From: Bin5 sp965221345
GTDB lineage: Bacteria > Chloroflexota > Anaerolineae > Caldilineales > Caldilineaceae
NCBI GenBank assembly: GCA_965221345.1
Contig: CBDCSD010000002.1
Coordinates: forward strand, 2,294,001 to 2,358,000
Direction: 5' to 3'
DNA: 64,000 nucleotides
In this document: piece after piece, positions 51,064 through 59,955 of the stretch
Layout: every line of letters begins with the position of its first letter
How positions within the stretch are numbered: the first letter of the stretch is position 1
Notes under the pieces: generated by a model
What the model was told of the DNA's origin: nothing
The model's database searches: none
Seen by the model: the letters and a program-made list of their open reading frames with translations, nothing else
Program-made: the position numbers and the translations under genes

Positions 51064-52059
51064 ATGGCATTCACGGTAGAACATTTCCACGAACTGACCC
51101 GGCTCCTCTACGAACGGCCAGAGTGGCGGGCGGAGTTGCGCAGTATCCTTCTGACGGAAGAGATACTGAACATGCCGCGCCTGCTGAGTGAACTGACAGC
51201 AGCGCAACAGCGCACGGAAGAGAGTCTGCAGCGACTAGAAGCGCGTGTAGAACAACTGGCAGAAGCGCAACAGCGCACGGAAGAGGGTCTGCAGCGGCTT
51301 GAAGTGAGTGTAGACCAGTTAGCCGCAGCGCAACAGCGCACGGAAGAGGGTCTGCAGCGACTGGAAGCGCGTGTAGACCAGTTAGCCGCAGCGCAACAGC
51401 GCACAGAAGAGGGTCTGCAGCGACTGGAAGCGCGTGTAGACCAGTTAGCCGCAGCGCAACAGCGCACGGAAGAGGGTCTGCAGCGACTGGAAGCGCGTGT
51501 AGACCAGTTAGCCGCAGCGCAACAGCGCACGGAAGAGAGTCTGCAGCGACTAGAAACGCGTGTAGAACAACTGGCCGCAGCGCAACAGCGCACAGAAACG
51601 CGATTGGAAGCTCTCACGAACAACGTGGGTGATCTGAAGGGAATCTTACTGGAGAGCCAGCATAGGGATCGCCCTTATCAGCATTTTCGTGGAATCGTCC
51701 TGAAAGCCCGTACTGTCACGATTGACGAGTTGGGCCTGCTGACAGACGCCGCCCTGGAAAAGGCGCTGCTCACTGAAGCCGAGGCGGAAGATATCGAACT
51801 CGCTGATGCCGTTGTGAAAGGCAGAGACCGGCAGACGCGTCAACCGCTCCATCTTGTCATCGAGAGTTCTTGGGGCATAGGCGTAGGGGCCGTGAAACGC
51901 GCAGCCCGCCGCGCCGCGCTTCTGGCGAAAACCGGTACGGTGGCCCGTCCCGTGGCCGCCGGCAAGTGGGCCGCGCCAGACGCCCACAGCACAGCCGATG
52001 AACTGAAGGTGTGGCTCGTCATCAATGGCCATGCCCTTGCCCCAGGCCTGAATAATTAG
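51064..52059 (+). CDS. Coiled-coil protein with hypervariable repeats and nuclease-like C-terminal domain
   Basis: A 331-residue protein. A short N-terminal helix region (residues 1-44) is followed by seven 21-residue units (45-191) of the form AAAQQRTEEGLQRLEARVDQL, a continuous three-heptad coiled coil. The C-terminal 130 residues (GIVLKARTVTIDELGLL, HLVIESSWGIG, VKRAARRAALLAKTG, RPVAAG) resemble a family found in Chloroflexi and cyanobacteria with a PD-(D/E)XK-like core, where the usual VEVS reads IESS. The catalytic acid and Lys are not clearly complete, so activity is uncertain. The start has GGGAG upstream. The role is unknown. The tandem DNA repeats suggest length variation between strains. 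Confidence 0.78.
   Translation: MAFTVEHFHELTRLLYERPEWRAELRSILLTEEILNMPRLLSELTAAQQRTEESLQRLEARVEQLAEAQQRTEEGLQRLEVSVDQLAAAQQRTEEGLQRLEARVDQLAAAQQRTEEGLQRLEARVDQLAAAQQRTEEGLQRLEARVDQLAAAQQRTEESLQRLETRVEQLAAAQQRTETRLEALTNNVGDLKGILLESQHRDRPYQHFRGIVLKARTVTIDELGLLTDAALEKALLTEAEAEDIELADAVVKGRDRQTRQPLHLVIESSWGIGVGAVKRAARRAALLAKTGTVARPVAAGKWAAPDAHSTADELKVWLVINGHALAPGLNN
51196..51636 (+). repeat. Seven tandem 63-bp coding repeats
   Basis: Units of 63 bp, three of which (51322-51510) are nearly identical at the DNA level, while the outer units are diverged. This is a textbook substrate for slipped-strand expansion and contraction that keeps the reading frame. Confidence 0.88.
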
Positions 52060-52122
52060 ACACGATCCTCCTGTTGTCGCCTTCCCTACCTGGCATAAGG
52101 CCATAGTAGACAGTCGGCAGAC

Positions 52123-52156
52123 AGAAGTGACACTGGGTCCGCCAGGAGTCACTTCT
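52123..52156. terminator. Two-part stem-loop between convergent genes
   Basis: Perfect 9-bp arms AGAAGTGAC and GTCACTTCT enclose an inner CTGG/CCAG stem. It lies between the coiled-coil gene (+) and the glycosyltransferase gene (-), where a bidirectional terminator is expected. T-runs are weak. Confidence 0.5.
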
Positions 52157-52263
52157 CGTTGAACGCACTGTTACTTCTGAATGAGGAGGACTGACTGGCG
52201 TTTCAGCCGGAAGGGGGCAGGCAACCATCTCGCGGTTTGGAGAGTGGTTGTCACAGTTTACCC

Positions 52264-53484
52264 CTATGCCAGTTGTGCATGGAAGGCATCCATCTGGGGC
52301 AGGATCTTGTCCCAGGTAAACTGCTTTTCGACAAAGGAACGGGCCGCTTCGCCAAGCGCGCGGCTGCGCGCTCCGCCGGCGGCTTGGTCGCGCAGCAGGG
52401 ACACAACGGCGTCGGCAAAGGAACGGGCGTCATCAGCGATAAGAACGTGTTCCCCGCCCCGGACCGGGATCCCTTCAACACCCAGGGTAGTGCTAACCAG
52501 CGGCCGCGCGCAGGCCAATGCCTCCAAGACCTTGAAGCGAGTGCCTCCTCCCACACGCATCGGCGTCAGGTAAACCGACGCACCTTGAATGTAGGGAACG
52601 ACATCCTCGACTGCACCCGTCAACTCTACATCCGGCAGCGCGCGCAACCTGTTCAGCCTGGGATGGGGATCCATGCCGACAATCTGCAACCTTACATCCA
52701 GCTGGCGACGCACGCGGGGCAGCACGTTCAGCCCGAACCAGAGCATGGCATCCACATTGGGGCGGTAATCCATTTTGCCCGTGAATACCAGCGATGGAGG
52801 GTCTGTTGCCGGCAGCGGTTCAGGAGGATAGCGGGAGATTTCAATGCCGTTGGGCACATTGACGATCGGGCGCTGTGGCGCCAACGAGGACAGCGCCTGC
52901 CGGTCCGGCTCGCTGACGGCAACGATTCCATCTACGGCCTGACAGAAATTCCGTTCATAGCGATACAGTTTCTGCCACTGCAGCCAACTGTAGAGGGCGG
53001 CGGGCCAGCGCGCCATGCTGCGGGCATCCATCATTGCGGCCCGCTTCTGGAGCAGGAATTCGGCGTTGTGATTATCGAATACCACATGGGGCCGGTCTCC
53101 GGCCATCTGCAGAATCTGTAAGCCATACGGGGCCATCTCCAATCCTTCGACCTGTACCAGGTCATAGGACTCCACTGCCAGCATCCGCTGGAGCAGTGCG
53201 TGGGCATCATTCTGCGCCAGGCGCAGCCCCATGTCCGGTTTCCCAGTCAACAAGGCCTCGAGCATGCGGCGGCTCAGCGGCCGTTCGGGCTGCCGAAAAC
53301 CCTCTACCCGCGAGCAAAGCTCCAACAGCATGGGATCAGGCCAACTCTTGTCTCCTGGAGCAATGCAGGTGAAAAGATCCACTTCGTGTTTGGAAGCCAA
53401 GTGGCGTAACAGAAAGTAGTTGCGGAGTGTCGTGCCTTGGCGGGGAGGATACGGAGACTGGGGAGTGAGCAGAAGGAGTTTCAT
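52264..53484 (-). CDS. GT4-family glycosyltransferase
   Basis: A 406-residue GT-B fold enzyme. The N-terminal domain begins LLLLTPQSPYPPRQGTTLRN (acceptor side). The C-terminal domain has the donor-binding region FTGKMDYRPNVDAMLWF, LQIVGMDPHP and the E-x7-E region GGGTRFKVLEALACARPLV. It transfers a sugar from a nucleotide donor, probably in surface polysaccharide or glycolipid assembly. It starts nine bases after the preceding glycosyltransferase gene, so the two form an operon. Confidence 0.9.
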   Translation of the reverse strand: MKLLLLTPQSPYPPRQGTTLRNYFLLRHLASKHEVDLFTCIAPGDKSWPDPMLLELCSRVEGFRQPERPLSRRMLEALLTGKPDMGLRLAQNDAHALLQRMLAVESYDLVQVEGLEMAPYGLQILQMAGDRPHVVFDNHNAEFLLQKRAAMMDARSMARWPAALYSWLQWQKLYRYERNFCQAVDGIVAVSEPDRQALSSLAPQRPIVNVPNGIEISRYPPEPLPATDPPSLVFTGKMDYRPNVDAMLWFGLNVLPRVRRQLDVRLQIVGMDPHPRLNRLRALPDVELTGAVEDVVPYIQGASVYLTPMRVGGGTRFKVLEALACARPLVSTTLGVEGIPVRGGEHVLIADDARSFADAVVSLLRDQAAGGARSRALGEAARSFVEKQFTWDKILPQMDAFHAQLA

Positions 53485-53493
53485 TGCCGCCGG

Positions 53494-54645
53494 TCACGGG
53501 GAACTATGATGAGCCGGCTCGGCCGGTTCTGCGGTCCTGTCACAGACCATGCGGTAGACCTCCCGTGTTTCCGTCGCGGCCCGGCTCCAACTGAATACCG
53601 ATGCCCGTTGCAGGCCCTTTTGGCAAAGCTCCTGATGGAGTTCATCGTCGGTCAATAGACGGTGGATGGCGACGGCGATCTCTTCCCAGTCGGACGGATC
53701 GACAATCAGCCCGGCATCGCCGACCACTTCCGGCATGCTGCTCGTGTTGCTTACGATTGTCGGTGTGCCGCAGGCCATTGCTTCCAGCGGCGACAGCCCG
53801 AACCCCTCGTAAAATGCCGGATGTACATGGCAATGTGCGCCGACGAACAGTTGATGGAGATCCTCATCAGGCACCCGGCCCACAAAAAAGGTGCTCTGAC
53901 CGAGATTCAACTGTTCGACCTTCCGATAGACCTCCTCGTACAACCAGCCGGGTTTCCCGGCCAGGACAAGGCCTGTGTCCTCCACATTGTAATGTTTGAG
54001 GAGATGGTGAAAGGCGTCCAGCAGGCCGCCGATGTTCTTGCGAGGTTCAATCGTGCTGACGAAAAAAATGTACTTTTCCGGGATACCGTACTTGCCCTGC
54101 ATGGCCGCCCGGCATTTGTCTTTCGACAGAGGGATGTAAAGGGGCGCGGCGGCCTCGTAAATGACGCTGATCTTTTTGGGTGAGGCGCCGAGTCGACCAA
54201 CTACATCGTTCTTGGTACTCTGGCTGGGCACGATAATGTGCTGGGCATGACGCACTGCCCGGTCGATCTGGCTGTAGTAGGCTGCATGGGACTCGGTCAG
54301 AAAATGGGGCCAACGCAGGAAGGCGAGATCGTGGACGGTGATGACCGAAGGGATGCTACTGAAGAGAGGCGGGATAAAATCTGTGCTGTGGAGCAGGTCC
54401 AGAGTATGGAATGACAACTCTGCCGCCAACATCGGCTGTTCAACGCGCGTATGCACAGGCGTGAACAAGGTGCGCCGCTGAAAATTCGGCGCGTCGGCCA
54501 GTGGTTCCCGTTGTTTGCGGTGTTGGAAAACTGTGTACGTTGTTTCCCGATCCAGCTCCGCAAGCTCGTCAATGAGATTCTTCGTATAGCGACTGATTCC
54601 TGCTGGCTGGTGGTAATTCAGCCGGGCGTCAATGCCTACTCGCAT
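53494..54645 (-). CDS. GT4-family glycosyltransferase (mannosyltransferase-like)
   Basis: A 383-residue GT-B enzyme. It starts RVGIDARLNYHQPAGISRYT, the hallmark of a widespread GT4 subgroup that includes mannosyltransferases. Later blocks are VHDLAFLRWPHF, VSTIEPRKNIGGLLDAF (phosphate-binding Arg-Lys), AFYEGFGLSPLEAMACGTP (E-x7-E motif) and GDAGLIVDPSDWEEI. No membrane segment. It probably works with the glycosyltransferase encoded immediately downstream in building a glycan. The acceptor is unknown, as no lipid-carrier gene is nearby. Confidence 0.92.
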   Translation of the reverse strand: MRVGIDARLNYHQPAGISRYTKNLIDELAELDRETTYTVFQHRKQREPLADAPNFQRRTLFTPVHTRVEQPMLAAELSFHTLDLLHSTDFIPPLFSSIPSVITVHDLAFLRWPHFLTESHAAYYSQIDRAVRHAQHIIVPSQSTKNDVVGRLGASPKKISVIYEAAAPLYIPLSKDKCRAAMQGKYGIPEKYIFFVSTIEPRKNIGGLLDAFHHLLKHYNVEDTGLVLAGKPGWLYEEVYRKVEQLNLGQSTFFVGRVPDEDLHQLFVGAHCHVHPAFYEGFGLSPLEAMACGTPTIVSNTSSMPEVVGDAGLIVDPSDWEEIAVAIHRLLTDDELHQELCQKGLQRASVFSWSRAATETREVYRMVCDRTAEPAEPAHHSSP

Positions 54646-54823
54646 GTTCTCAACGACTCTTCAGTGGGGAAAGTTTGGCCTGCGCGCCTCCTGGTTGCAG
54701 CATCACAAGAAATCTGCGCCCAGTGACAGTATTCCCGGACGGGCCTAAGAAACCCGCACATGGATAGACAGTCGCTCGACATTGTATCATTTGCCTGAAA
54801 TGTGGGCAAAAAGTCTTGCAGAC

Positions 54824-55285
54824 CTACTCTTGCCGTTTCGTTTTCAGCTCGATGATTGAGCCCAGAATTTCCTCTGTATCAAGATAAGCCCACACGGCCC
54901 CCGGGTCCAGTGTCGAACCACCGCTTTGGATAATATCCACTTTCAGCTCCTGCGCCACCCCTTCCGGGTCGGGCACACGGAAGAGCAAGTGGTGTAAACC
55001 CTCGCCCTTTTCCTCCAGGAACTCGGAATAGATGTTATCGCCTTCAAGCGGCTCGATAAACTCGATCTGCACCGCACCGGCCTCGATGAAGGCCAGTCTC
55101 ATGCGGAAGTTTCCTGGCCGTCCACGAAAGGTAGACTGTGCATCCAGATCGCTGCCCTCGGGCGGCCAATCCACTACCTGGGCCGGCTCCATCGCAAAGC
55201 GCTCCGTCCACGCTTTGGCCGCGGCGCGTGCATCGCGCACGACGATTCCCACCTGTACGATCGATCCCAATTCGATTTTGCTCAT
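54824..55285 (-). CDS. VOC-family (glyoxalase-fold) protein
   Basis: A 153-residue protein with two beta-alpha-beta-beta-beta units. The start IVQVGIVVRDARAAAKAWTERF and the later LHHLLFRVPDPEGVAQEL resemble methylmalonyl-CoA epimerase and other small VOC enzymes. Candidate metal ligands are Gln in SIVQVGIVV, Glu in VQIEFIEP, His in GLHHLLF and Glu near the end (SIIELK). Epimerase, lyase or dioxygenase activities are all possible. It stands alone between operons. Confidence 0.82.
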   Translation of the reverse strand: MSKIELGSIVQVGIVVRDARAAAKAWTERFAMEPAQVVDWPPEGSDLDAQSTFRGRPGNFRMRLAFIEAGAVQIEFIEPLEGDNIYSEFLEEKGEGLHHLLFRVPDPEGVAQELKVDIIQSGGSTLDPGAVWAYLDTEEILGSIIELKTKRQE

Positions 55286-55530
55286 AGTTAGTTTTGGCGA
55301 CCTTGTTCTGTGACCAGTCGAGGATCCCGCCAGCGGCTATACAACCGCAAAGCGGGCAAAACAATGACATGGCAGCGTTTTCAAGGCTCGGGGCGCGAAA
55401 CCACGCGTCCCGCTGTACCTTTCAGACATGAAAATCCAAAGCGGGAACAAGGCCCAGCCTCTTTTGCTCAATGTGTGGGATAATAACAACTGCCAGCTCG
55501 AAAGCCAAATATGCCTTCAGGAGAGTTTCG

Positions 55531-56631
55531 ATGATTATTCAGGATATCAAGACAACTGTGCTATCCCTCCCCCATCTGCCGGGATTTCAGGATGCGACAA
55601 TTCGCCATATCCCCCGGGGCCGCAGCCAATGTTTCGTCCATGTCTATTCCGACCAGGGCCTCGTCGGGCTGGGGCTGGGCGGAGGAACAACCGCGGCGCG
55701 CGAGGTGATCGAACGCACGCTTAAGCCTATTCTACTTGGTCAGAACGCCTTGCACATTGAAAAGCTGTGGGACGAAATGTTCTGGGCGATTCGCGGTATC
55801 GGTCGCAAGGGCCTTGCCTTCAGCGCGCTTTCCGCCGTGGATATCGCGCTCTGGGATCTGAAGGCCAAGTACTACGAGACGCCCCTCTATCAGTTGCTGG
55901 GACCGTTCACAGAGTCGGTGCCGGTTTACGGCAGCGGCGGTTGGACCCACTTTTCCCAGGATGAACTGGTGGCGGAGCAGTGCGGTTATGTAGAGCGAGG
56001 TATGAAGGCCGTCAAGATGAAAATCGGCAAGGATTTCGGCCAGAGTGAGCAGGAGGACGTAGCGCGCCTGGCAGCGGTGCGGGAAGCCGTGGGCCCTGAT
56101 GTCCAAATTTACATTGACGCCAATAACGGCTACTACGCCAAACAGGCCATCCGGATGGCGCGGACCTTTGAGCAGTACGGTGTAGGCTGGTTTGAAGAGC
56201 CGGTTCTGGCCGACGATATTGAGGGGCTGGCGGCGGTCGCCAGGGCCATCGACATCCCGGTGGCAAGCGGCGAACACGAATACACCAAGTATGGTTTCCG
56301 CGACCTCATCGCCCGCGGCGGCGCTGACATAGTGCAGCCCGACGTCGGCCGCGTCGGCGGCATCAGCGAGTGGATGAAGGTCGCCCATCTCGCGCACGCC
56401 TTCAACCTGCCGGTGGCTCCCCATGCTTACCAGCTCGTTCATCTTCATCTGGCCTGTGCCACGCCAAATCTGAAAGTTGTCGAATACCTGGGCGGTGGGG
56501 AAGCGGCCGACCGCATCTTCTACACCTCCTTTGACGAGCCGCAGAACGGCGTCTGGTCGCCGGATCCGGATAAACATGGCCTGGGTCTGGAGCTGGACCC
56601 GCTTGCCGTCAAAACCTATGCTGTAGACTGA
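55531..56631 (+). CDS. Enolase-superfamily enzyme (mandelate racemase/muconate lactonizing type)
   Basis: A 366-residue enzyme; start at 55531 with AGGAG eight bases upstream. The catalytic K-x-K is intact (VKMKIG), metal ligands are Asp in YIDANNGY, Glu in WFEEPV and Glu in SGEHEY, and the His-Asp dyad is provided by VQPDVGRVGG and VAPHAYQ. This is the full set for acid-sugar dehydratases or racemases of the mandelate racemase subgroup, unlike the K-Q-R variant at 13800. It is a single gene followed by a long non-coding stretch, so its pathway partner is not visible. Confidence 0.9.
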   Translation: MIIQDIKTTVLSLPHLPGFQDATIRHIPRGRSQCFVHVYSDQGLVGLGLGGGTTAAREVIERTLKPILLGQNALHIEKLWDEMFWAIRGIGRKGLAFSALSAVDIALWDLKAKYYETPLYQLLGPFTESVPVYGSGGWTHFSQDELVAEQCGYVERGMKAVKMKIGKDFGQSEQEDVARLAAVREAVGPDVQIYIDANNGYYAKQAIRMARTFEQYGVGWFEEPVLADDIEGLAAVARAIDIPVASGEHEYTKYGFRDLIARGGADIVQPDVGRVGGISEWMKVAHLAHAFNLPVAPHAYQLVHLHLACATPNLKVVEYLGGGEAADRIFYTSFDEPQNGVWSPDPDKHGLGLELDPLAVKTYAVD

Positions 56632-57032
56632 GCGCGATGCTTTCGGCTCAGGCTGGCCGTGGGCAGCCAGTCTTGTGCTATGTCCTGGGCACGAAAGATT
56701 GCGCTCTAAACTTGCCAGTGGTTGTTGGAACTTCCATTGGATAAGTTTGATTGAAGCGCCAAGGGTCAGTGACGGCGCATTTCACCCTGGAGGCACGCAG
56801 GCCAGCAGGTTGCCGCATCGAGTGTAGTTGCACGGAGTCAAATCGTAACTACCCAGCCATAATCAGTTCGCCACCTGGGACGCCTGCGGGCGCAGACGCC
56901 CTCCGGCGGCTCCGGCCCGCTAAGGCGTGCCTGCGCACCCTTCGCCGCTAAGGCGGCTCAGGGCTGGCGGTCGCCCCAATGAACGTAACACTGCGCAGGC
57001 GCCGCCAGGGGCTGTCGCCCATTGGGACGGTC

Positions 57033-57073
57033 GGGCCTTTGGCCCTCCCTTGTGCGGGGGGATTCCCCCCGCA
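57033..57073. repeat. Two adjacent GC-rich palindromes
   Basis: GGGCCTTTGGCCC (57033-57045) and a 21-base element with perfect 10-bp arms TGCGGGGGGA/TCCCCCCGCA around one T (57053-57073). Nearby CGCTAAGGCG occurs twice (56918-56960). The style is that of dispersed REP-like elements. Confidence 0.55.
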
Positions 57074-57513
57074 ACGCCCCCCTGACAACCCGCCCGGCAG
57101 CGAGCCCTGTGGCCAATATCCCATCATCGCCGTAAGGTTGCCAAGGCTGCTGTCAACCAAATACGTAGCGAAATAGCCTGCATGGTGGCAGGGATGAAGG
57201 GTTGGTCAAGAAAGGAAAGGGCTGGCCCAAAAAGGCACTGCAGATGGCATCAATGGCATAAAGGCCCTGTTACAGCAGTCCTGTCCATCCCTCAAGCTCA
57301 GTACCTTGAATGAGTGGGGTCACTAAAAACTGAAAATTCAAAACTAAAAACTGACCAATCCTGTTTCAGACAAGCCGTCTTCCCCCGGTCCAGACCATTT
57401 CAAAAGGTTCTGAACACGATTCATTACACTTGGATGGCTTATATGCCCTCTTCTGAGATCGCACACTGGATATGGCTCAGTAGTTACGTCAAATCAAACA
57501 ACCTCCTCATCTA

Positions 57514-57545
57514 GGGGCGGATCCGTCAGAGAGCGGGTCCGCCCC
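57514..57545. terminator. Terminator-like hairpin
   Basis: GGGGCGGATCC pairs with GGGTCCGCCCC (10 of 11, plus one G-U in RNA) around a 10-base loop. No T-run follows on either strand and no gene ends next to it, so the role is unclear. Confidence 0.4.
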
Positions 57546-57848
57546 TCTCAATTGGGCGCCAAGTATGCCAAAGCGCCAGAGCGATCGAATTCATATAAGC
57601 CGACACAATTTGTGACTGTTCAAGGGAATTGGGCTAGGAAAAACTGTTCAATTGAGGCGAGTGATGCTATTCAGATCGAGGATCTGCTGCATTTCGGCAG
57701 GCGGTCAATTCCATCCTGGTCGATAACCGTTGTCTTACAATCAACTGCTAGCGGAAACCAATTCTCATAACCTGATTCTTTGAGCCTTTGCCGACAATTC
57801 CTAACGCAGACCGGATGGGAGATCTCTAAATAATATAGAATATTGCTG

Positions 57849-57877
57849 TTGACAGCAAGCAGGAACCGTGATATGGT
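57849..57877 (+). promoter_or_regulatory. Candidate promoter of the second peptide ABC operon
   Basis: TTGACA, 17 bases, TATGGT, in a locally AT-rich stretch. The transcript would start near 57884, leaving a leader of about 280 bases before the ATG at 58166. Confidence 0.5.
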
Positions 57878-58055
57878 TTTCAACAAATAAATAGGTTAAA
57901 AATGTTAGGCCTCTTGAGAGTTGAACAAATCGAATTTCGTCCAGGAAAGTGGTCAGTTTGTCAACTCGCTTTCCTTGAAGACGAGGGTACTACTCACCAC
58001 TTGATACCGATGCCCTCAGCAACGTGACCAAGGTGAATACTTCTCCGTTCCTCTT

Positions 58056-58116
58056 AATCACGCGAGCCGTAAAAGGAGGAAACTTAAGACTCGCGACAGA
58101 TTACGGAGCCGTGATT
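58056..58116 (+). promoter_or_regulatory. Leader with mutually exclusive stem-loops and a decoy ribosome site
   Basis: Pairing A: AATCACG (58056-58062) with CGTGATT (58110-58116) plus CCGTA (58067-58071) with TACGG (58102-58106). Pairing B: CGCGAG (58061-58066) with CTCGCG (58090-58095). The two overlap and cannot coexist fully. The loop contains AAAAGGAGGA (58071-58080), an exact copy of the real ribosome site 80 bases downstream (58151-58160), but no start codon follows it. Confidence 0.45.
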
Positions 58117-58165
58117 TTCGCGCATCGCGCTAGTTCTGTTAAGGACCATCAAAAGGAGGAGACAG

Positions 58166-59859
58166 ATGAACAGGGCAATTTCGGAACTGCAGGCAGATGT
58201 CATGCAGGGAAAGATAACTCGGCGTACATTCCTGCGCAATGTGATACTTTTGGGTGTGTCACTGACCTCCGCACAGGCGCTGTTGGCGGCCTGTGCCCCC
58301 CCGGCTCCCGCGGCCGCCCCGACACCGTTACCGACCCCTGAGTTCACGCCACCTTCTCAGCCTTCGCCACAGCCACAATCGTTGACAGTAGCTTTCCCAG
58401 CGAGCCCTCAGAGTTTCGATACCCACTTTGGACCGGCTGGCGGGATCTCGAGCTATGCAACCTGATTTTCGACACAGGGATATACCGCAACCCGCAAGGA
58501 GAGGTTCTGAACTGGGCCTTCACGGACCGGTCGACACAGGACTTCTACACCTGGCAGTTCAAGATCCGAGAGGGCATAGAGTTCACGAACGGCAACCCCC
58601 TCAGGGCGGAGGAGGTCAAATTCAGCTTCGAGAGAATGATAGACCCCGAGTTGAACGCCCCCATATCAGCCCCGAGGGTCATGAAGCTCCATCATTGCGA
58701 CGTTGTTGACGAATACACTGTAAACTTTGTATGCGAAAACCAGGTGGCTCACAGCCAGCTTGGGTGGCACCTCACTGAGTGGCCTTTCATGGACCCTGCG
58801 CACTACAAAGGACTTTCACCGGACGAGGCGGGAAAGAGCCCAATGGGGACCGGGCCGTACATCGTCGAGGAGTTTGTGAAGGATGAGCGCTACGTCTTTA
58901 AGCCCAAACCCAACTACTGGAATGCAGAGCAGCTTTGGGGTGGGGATGGTTCCTCACGGTGGGACAGCTACATATGGAAGATCATCCCCGAGGCGTCAAC
59001 CCGTGTCGCCGCGGTGGAGGCTGGCGAAGCCGATATTGCGCATCTGATTTCACTTGATGTGGCCAGATCTCTACCGGGGCCCGATGCTGCAGGCGAGGTG
59101 CATGCAGCCCCCGCGCTCACAGACGGACGCATCTTCATGTACATCAATCAGACCTATCAGGAAGACTCCAAACTGAAGGACAAGCGCGTCCGGCAAGCAT
59201 TGAACTACGGGGTCAATTGGGAACAGATCAGCCAGCAGCTCTGGTTGGGGCAGTCTCTCCGCTTGGCCAGCTTGATTGGCCCTTGGTCTGTACACTATCA
59301 CCCGGAGCTCAAGCCTTATCCCTATGACCCGGAGAAGGCCAAGGCACTCCTGGAGGAAGCTGGTGTCCCGGACGGGTACCCGTTGAAGCTATGGACGTCT
59401 AGCAGTGGGGATCCCGAAATACCTCTTACGGCTCAAGCGATCGCTGCCGACTACCAGAAGCTGGGATTCAATGCCGAGGTCGAGACTCTCCCTAGCCAGA
59501 CTCTGGTCAGGGCGTCGAGGGCGCGGGAGGTCGAGGCTGACCTGATGCTGTGGAACTTCGGTGGTTCGGCTGTGGAGGCCACGGCCGCGCTGGGTCAGCT
59601 TAGACTGGATTATTGGGGCAACATCACCGGATGGGAAAATGCAGAATTCTACGAACTGTGGGACAGCCTGGGTACCCCACAGGCGATGGATCCTCAAAAG
59701 CGGAGAGAGATTGCCTTAAGGATGCAGGAGATCTCCCATGAGGAAGCAGTGCTCGTTCCCCTTGGAGTCGGTATCAGAGCCCATGTCATCGGCCCGCGAG
59801 TGAAGTGGACGCCGCGCTTCGATCAGTTTGTGTTCCCCTGGGAAGTGACGTTGGCCTAG
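58166..59859 (+). pseudogene. Family-5 peptide-binding lipoprotein gene with one frameshift
   Basis: The N-terminus (start 58166, AAAAGGAGGAGACAG upstream) has a twin-arginine signal TRRTFLRN (Arg19-Arg20), lipobox LLAAC (Cys43), a Pro/Ala linker and the domain start LTVAFPASPQSFDTHFG. It stops at 58465. The rest of the fold continues in another frame from about 58440: LELCNLIFDTGIYRNPQGE, WQFKIREGIEFTNGNPL, LSPDEAGKSPMGTGPYIV, RVRQALNYGVNW, and ends at 59859. A net loss of one base (mod 3) between about 58400 and 58465 joins them into a normal 560-residue protein. The permease genes downstream are intact, so an assembly error is quite possible. Confidence 0.85.
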
Positions 59860-59889
59860 CGGCATCTGCAGGAGACAATCGATGTCTAG

Positions 59890-59936
59890 CGTGAGGTGTC
59901 ACGTTCTTCCCACCACCTGGCACGTGACACCTCACG
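59890..59936 (+). terminator. Perfect 15-bp stem-loop between binding-protein and permease genes
   Basis: Arms CGTGAGGTGTCACGT (59890-59904) and its exact reverse complement (59922-59936), 17-base loop, followed by TTTCTTC. It could be a leaky terminator or an mRNA-protecting stem. Confidence 0.68.
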
Positions 59937-59955
59937 TTTCTTCATTGGAGATACC

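Larger units (their letters stand above)
56632..58165. other. 1.5-kb stretch without a convincing gene
   Basis: Several short open frames exist but none resembles a known protein or has good ribosome sites. What can be seen: a GC-rich palindrome cluster (about 56880-57110), A-rich repeats CTAAAAACTGAAAATTC and AACTAAAAACTG (57320-57355), a hairpin at 57514-57545, a candidate promoter (57849-57877) and a structured leader (58056-58116) before the peptide-binding protein gene. Confidence 0.55.

Noticed and set aside
57552..57886. Two opposing small open frames of about 72 codons in the gene-free stretch
   Set aside because: They overlap each other, lack ribosome sites and resemble nothing. Chance frames in lower-GC DNA are more likely.
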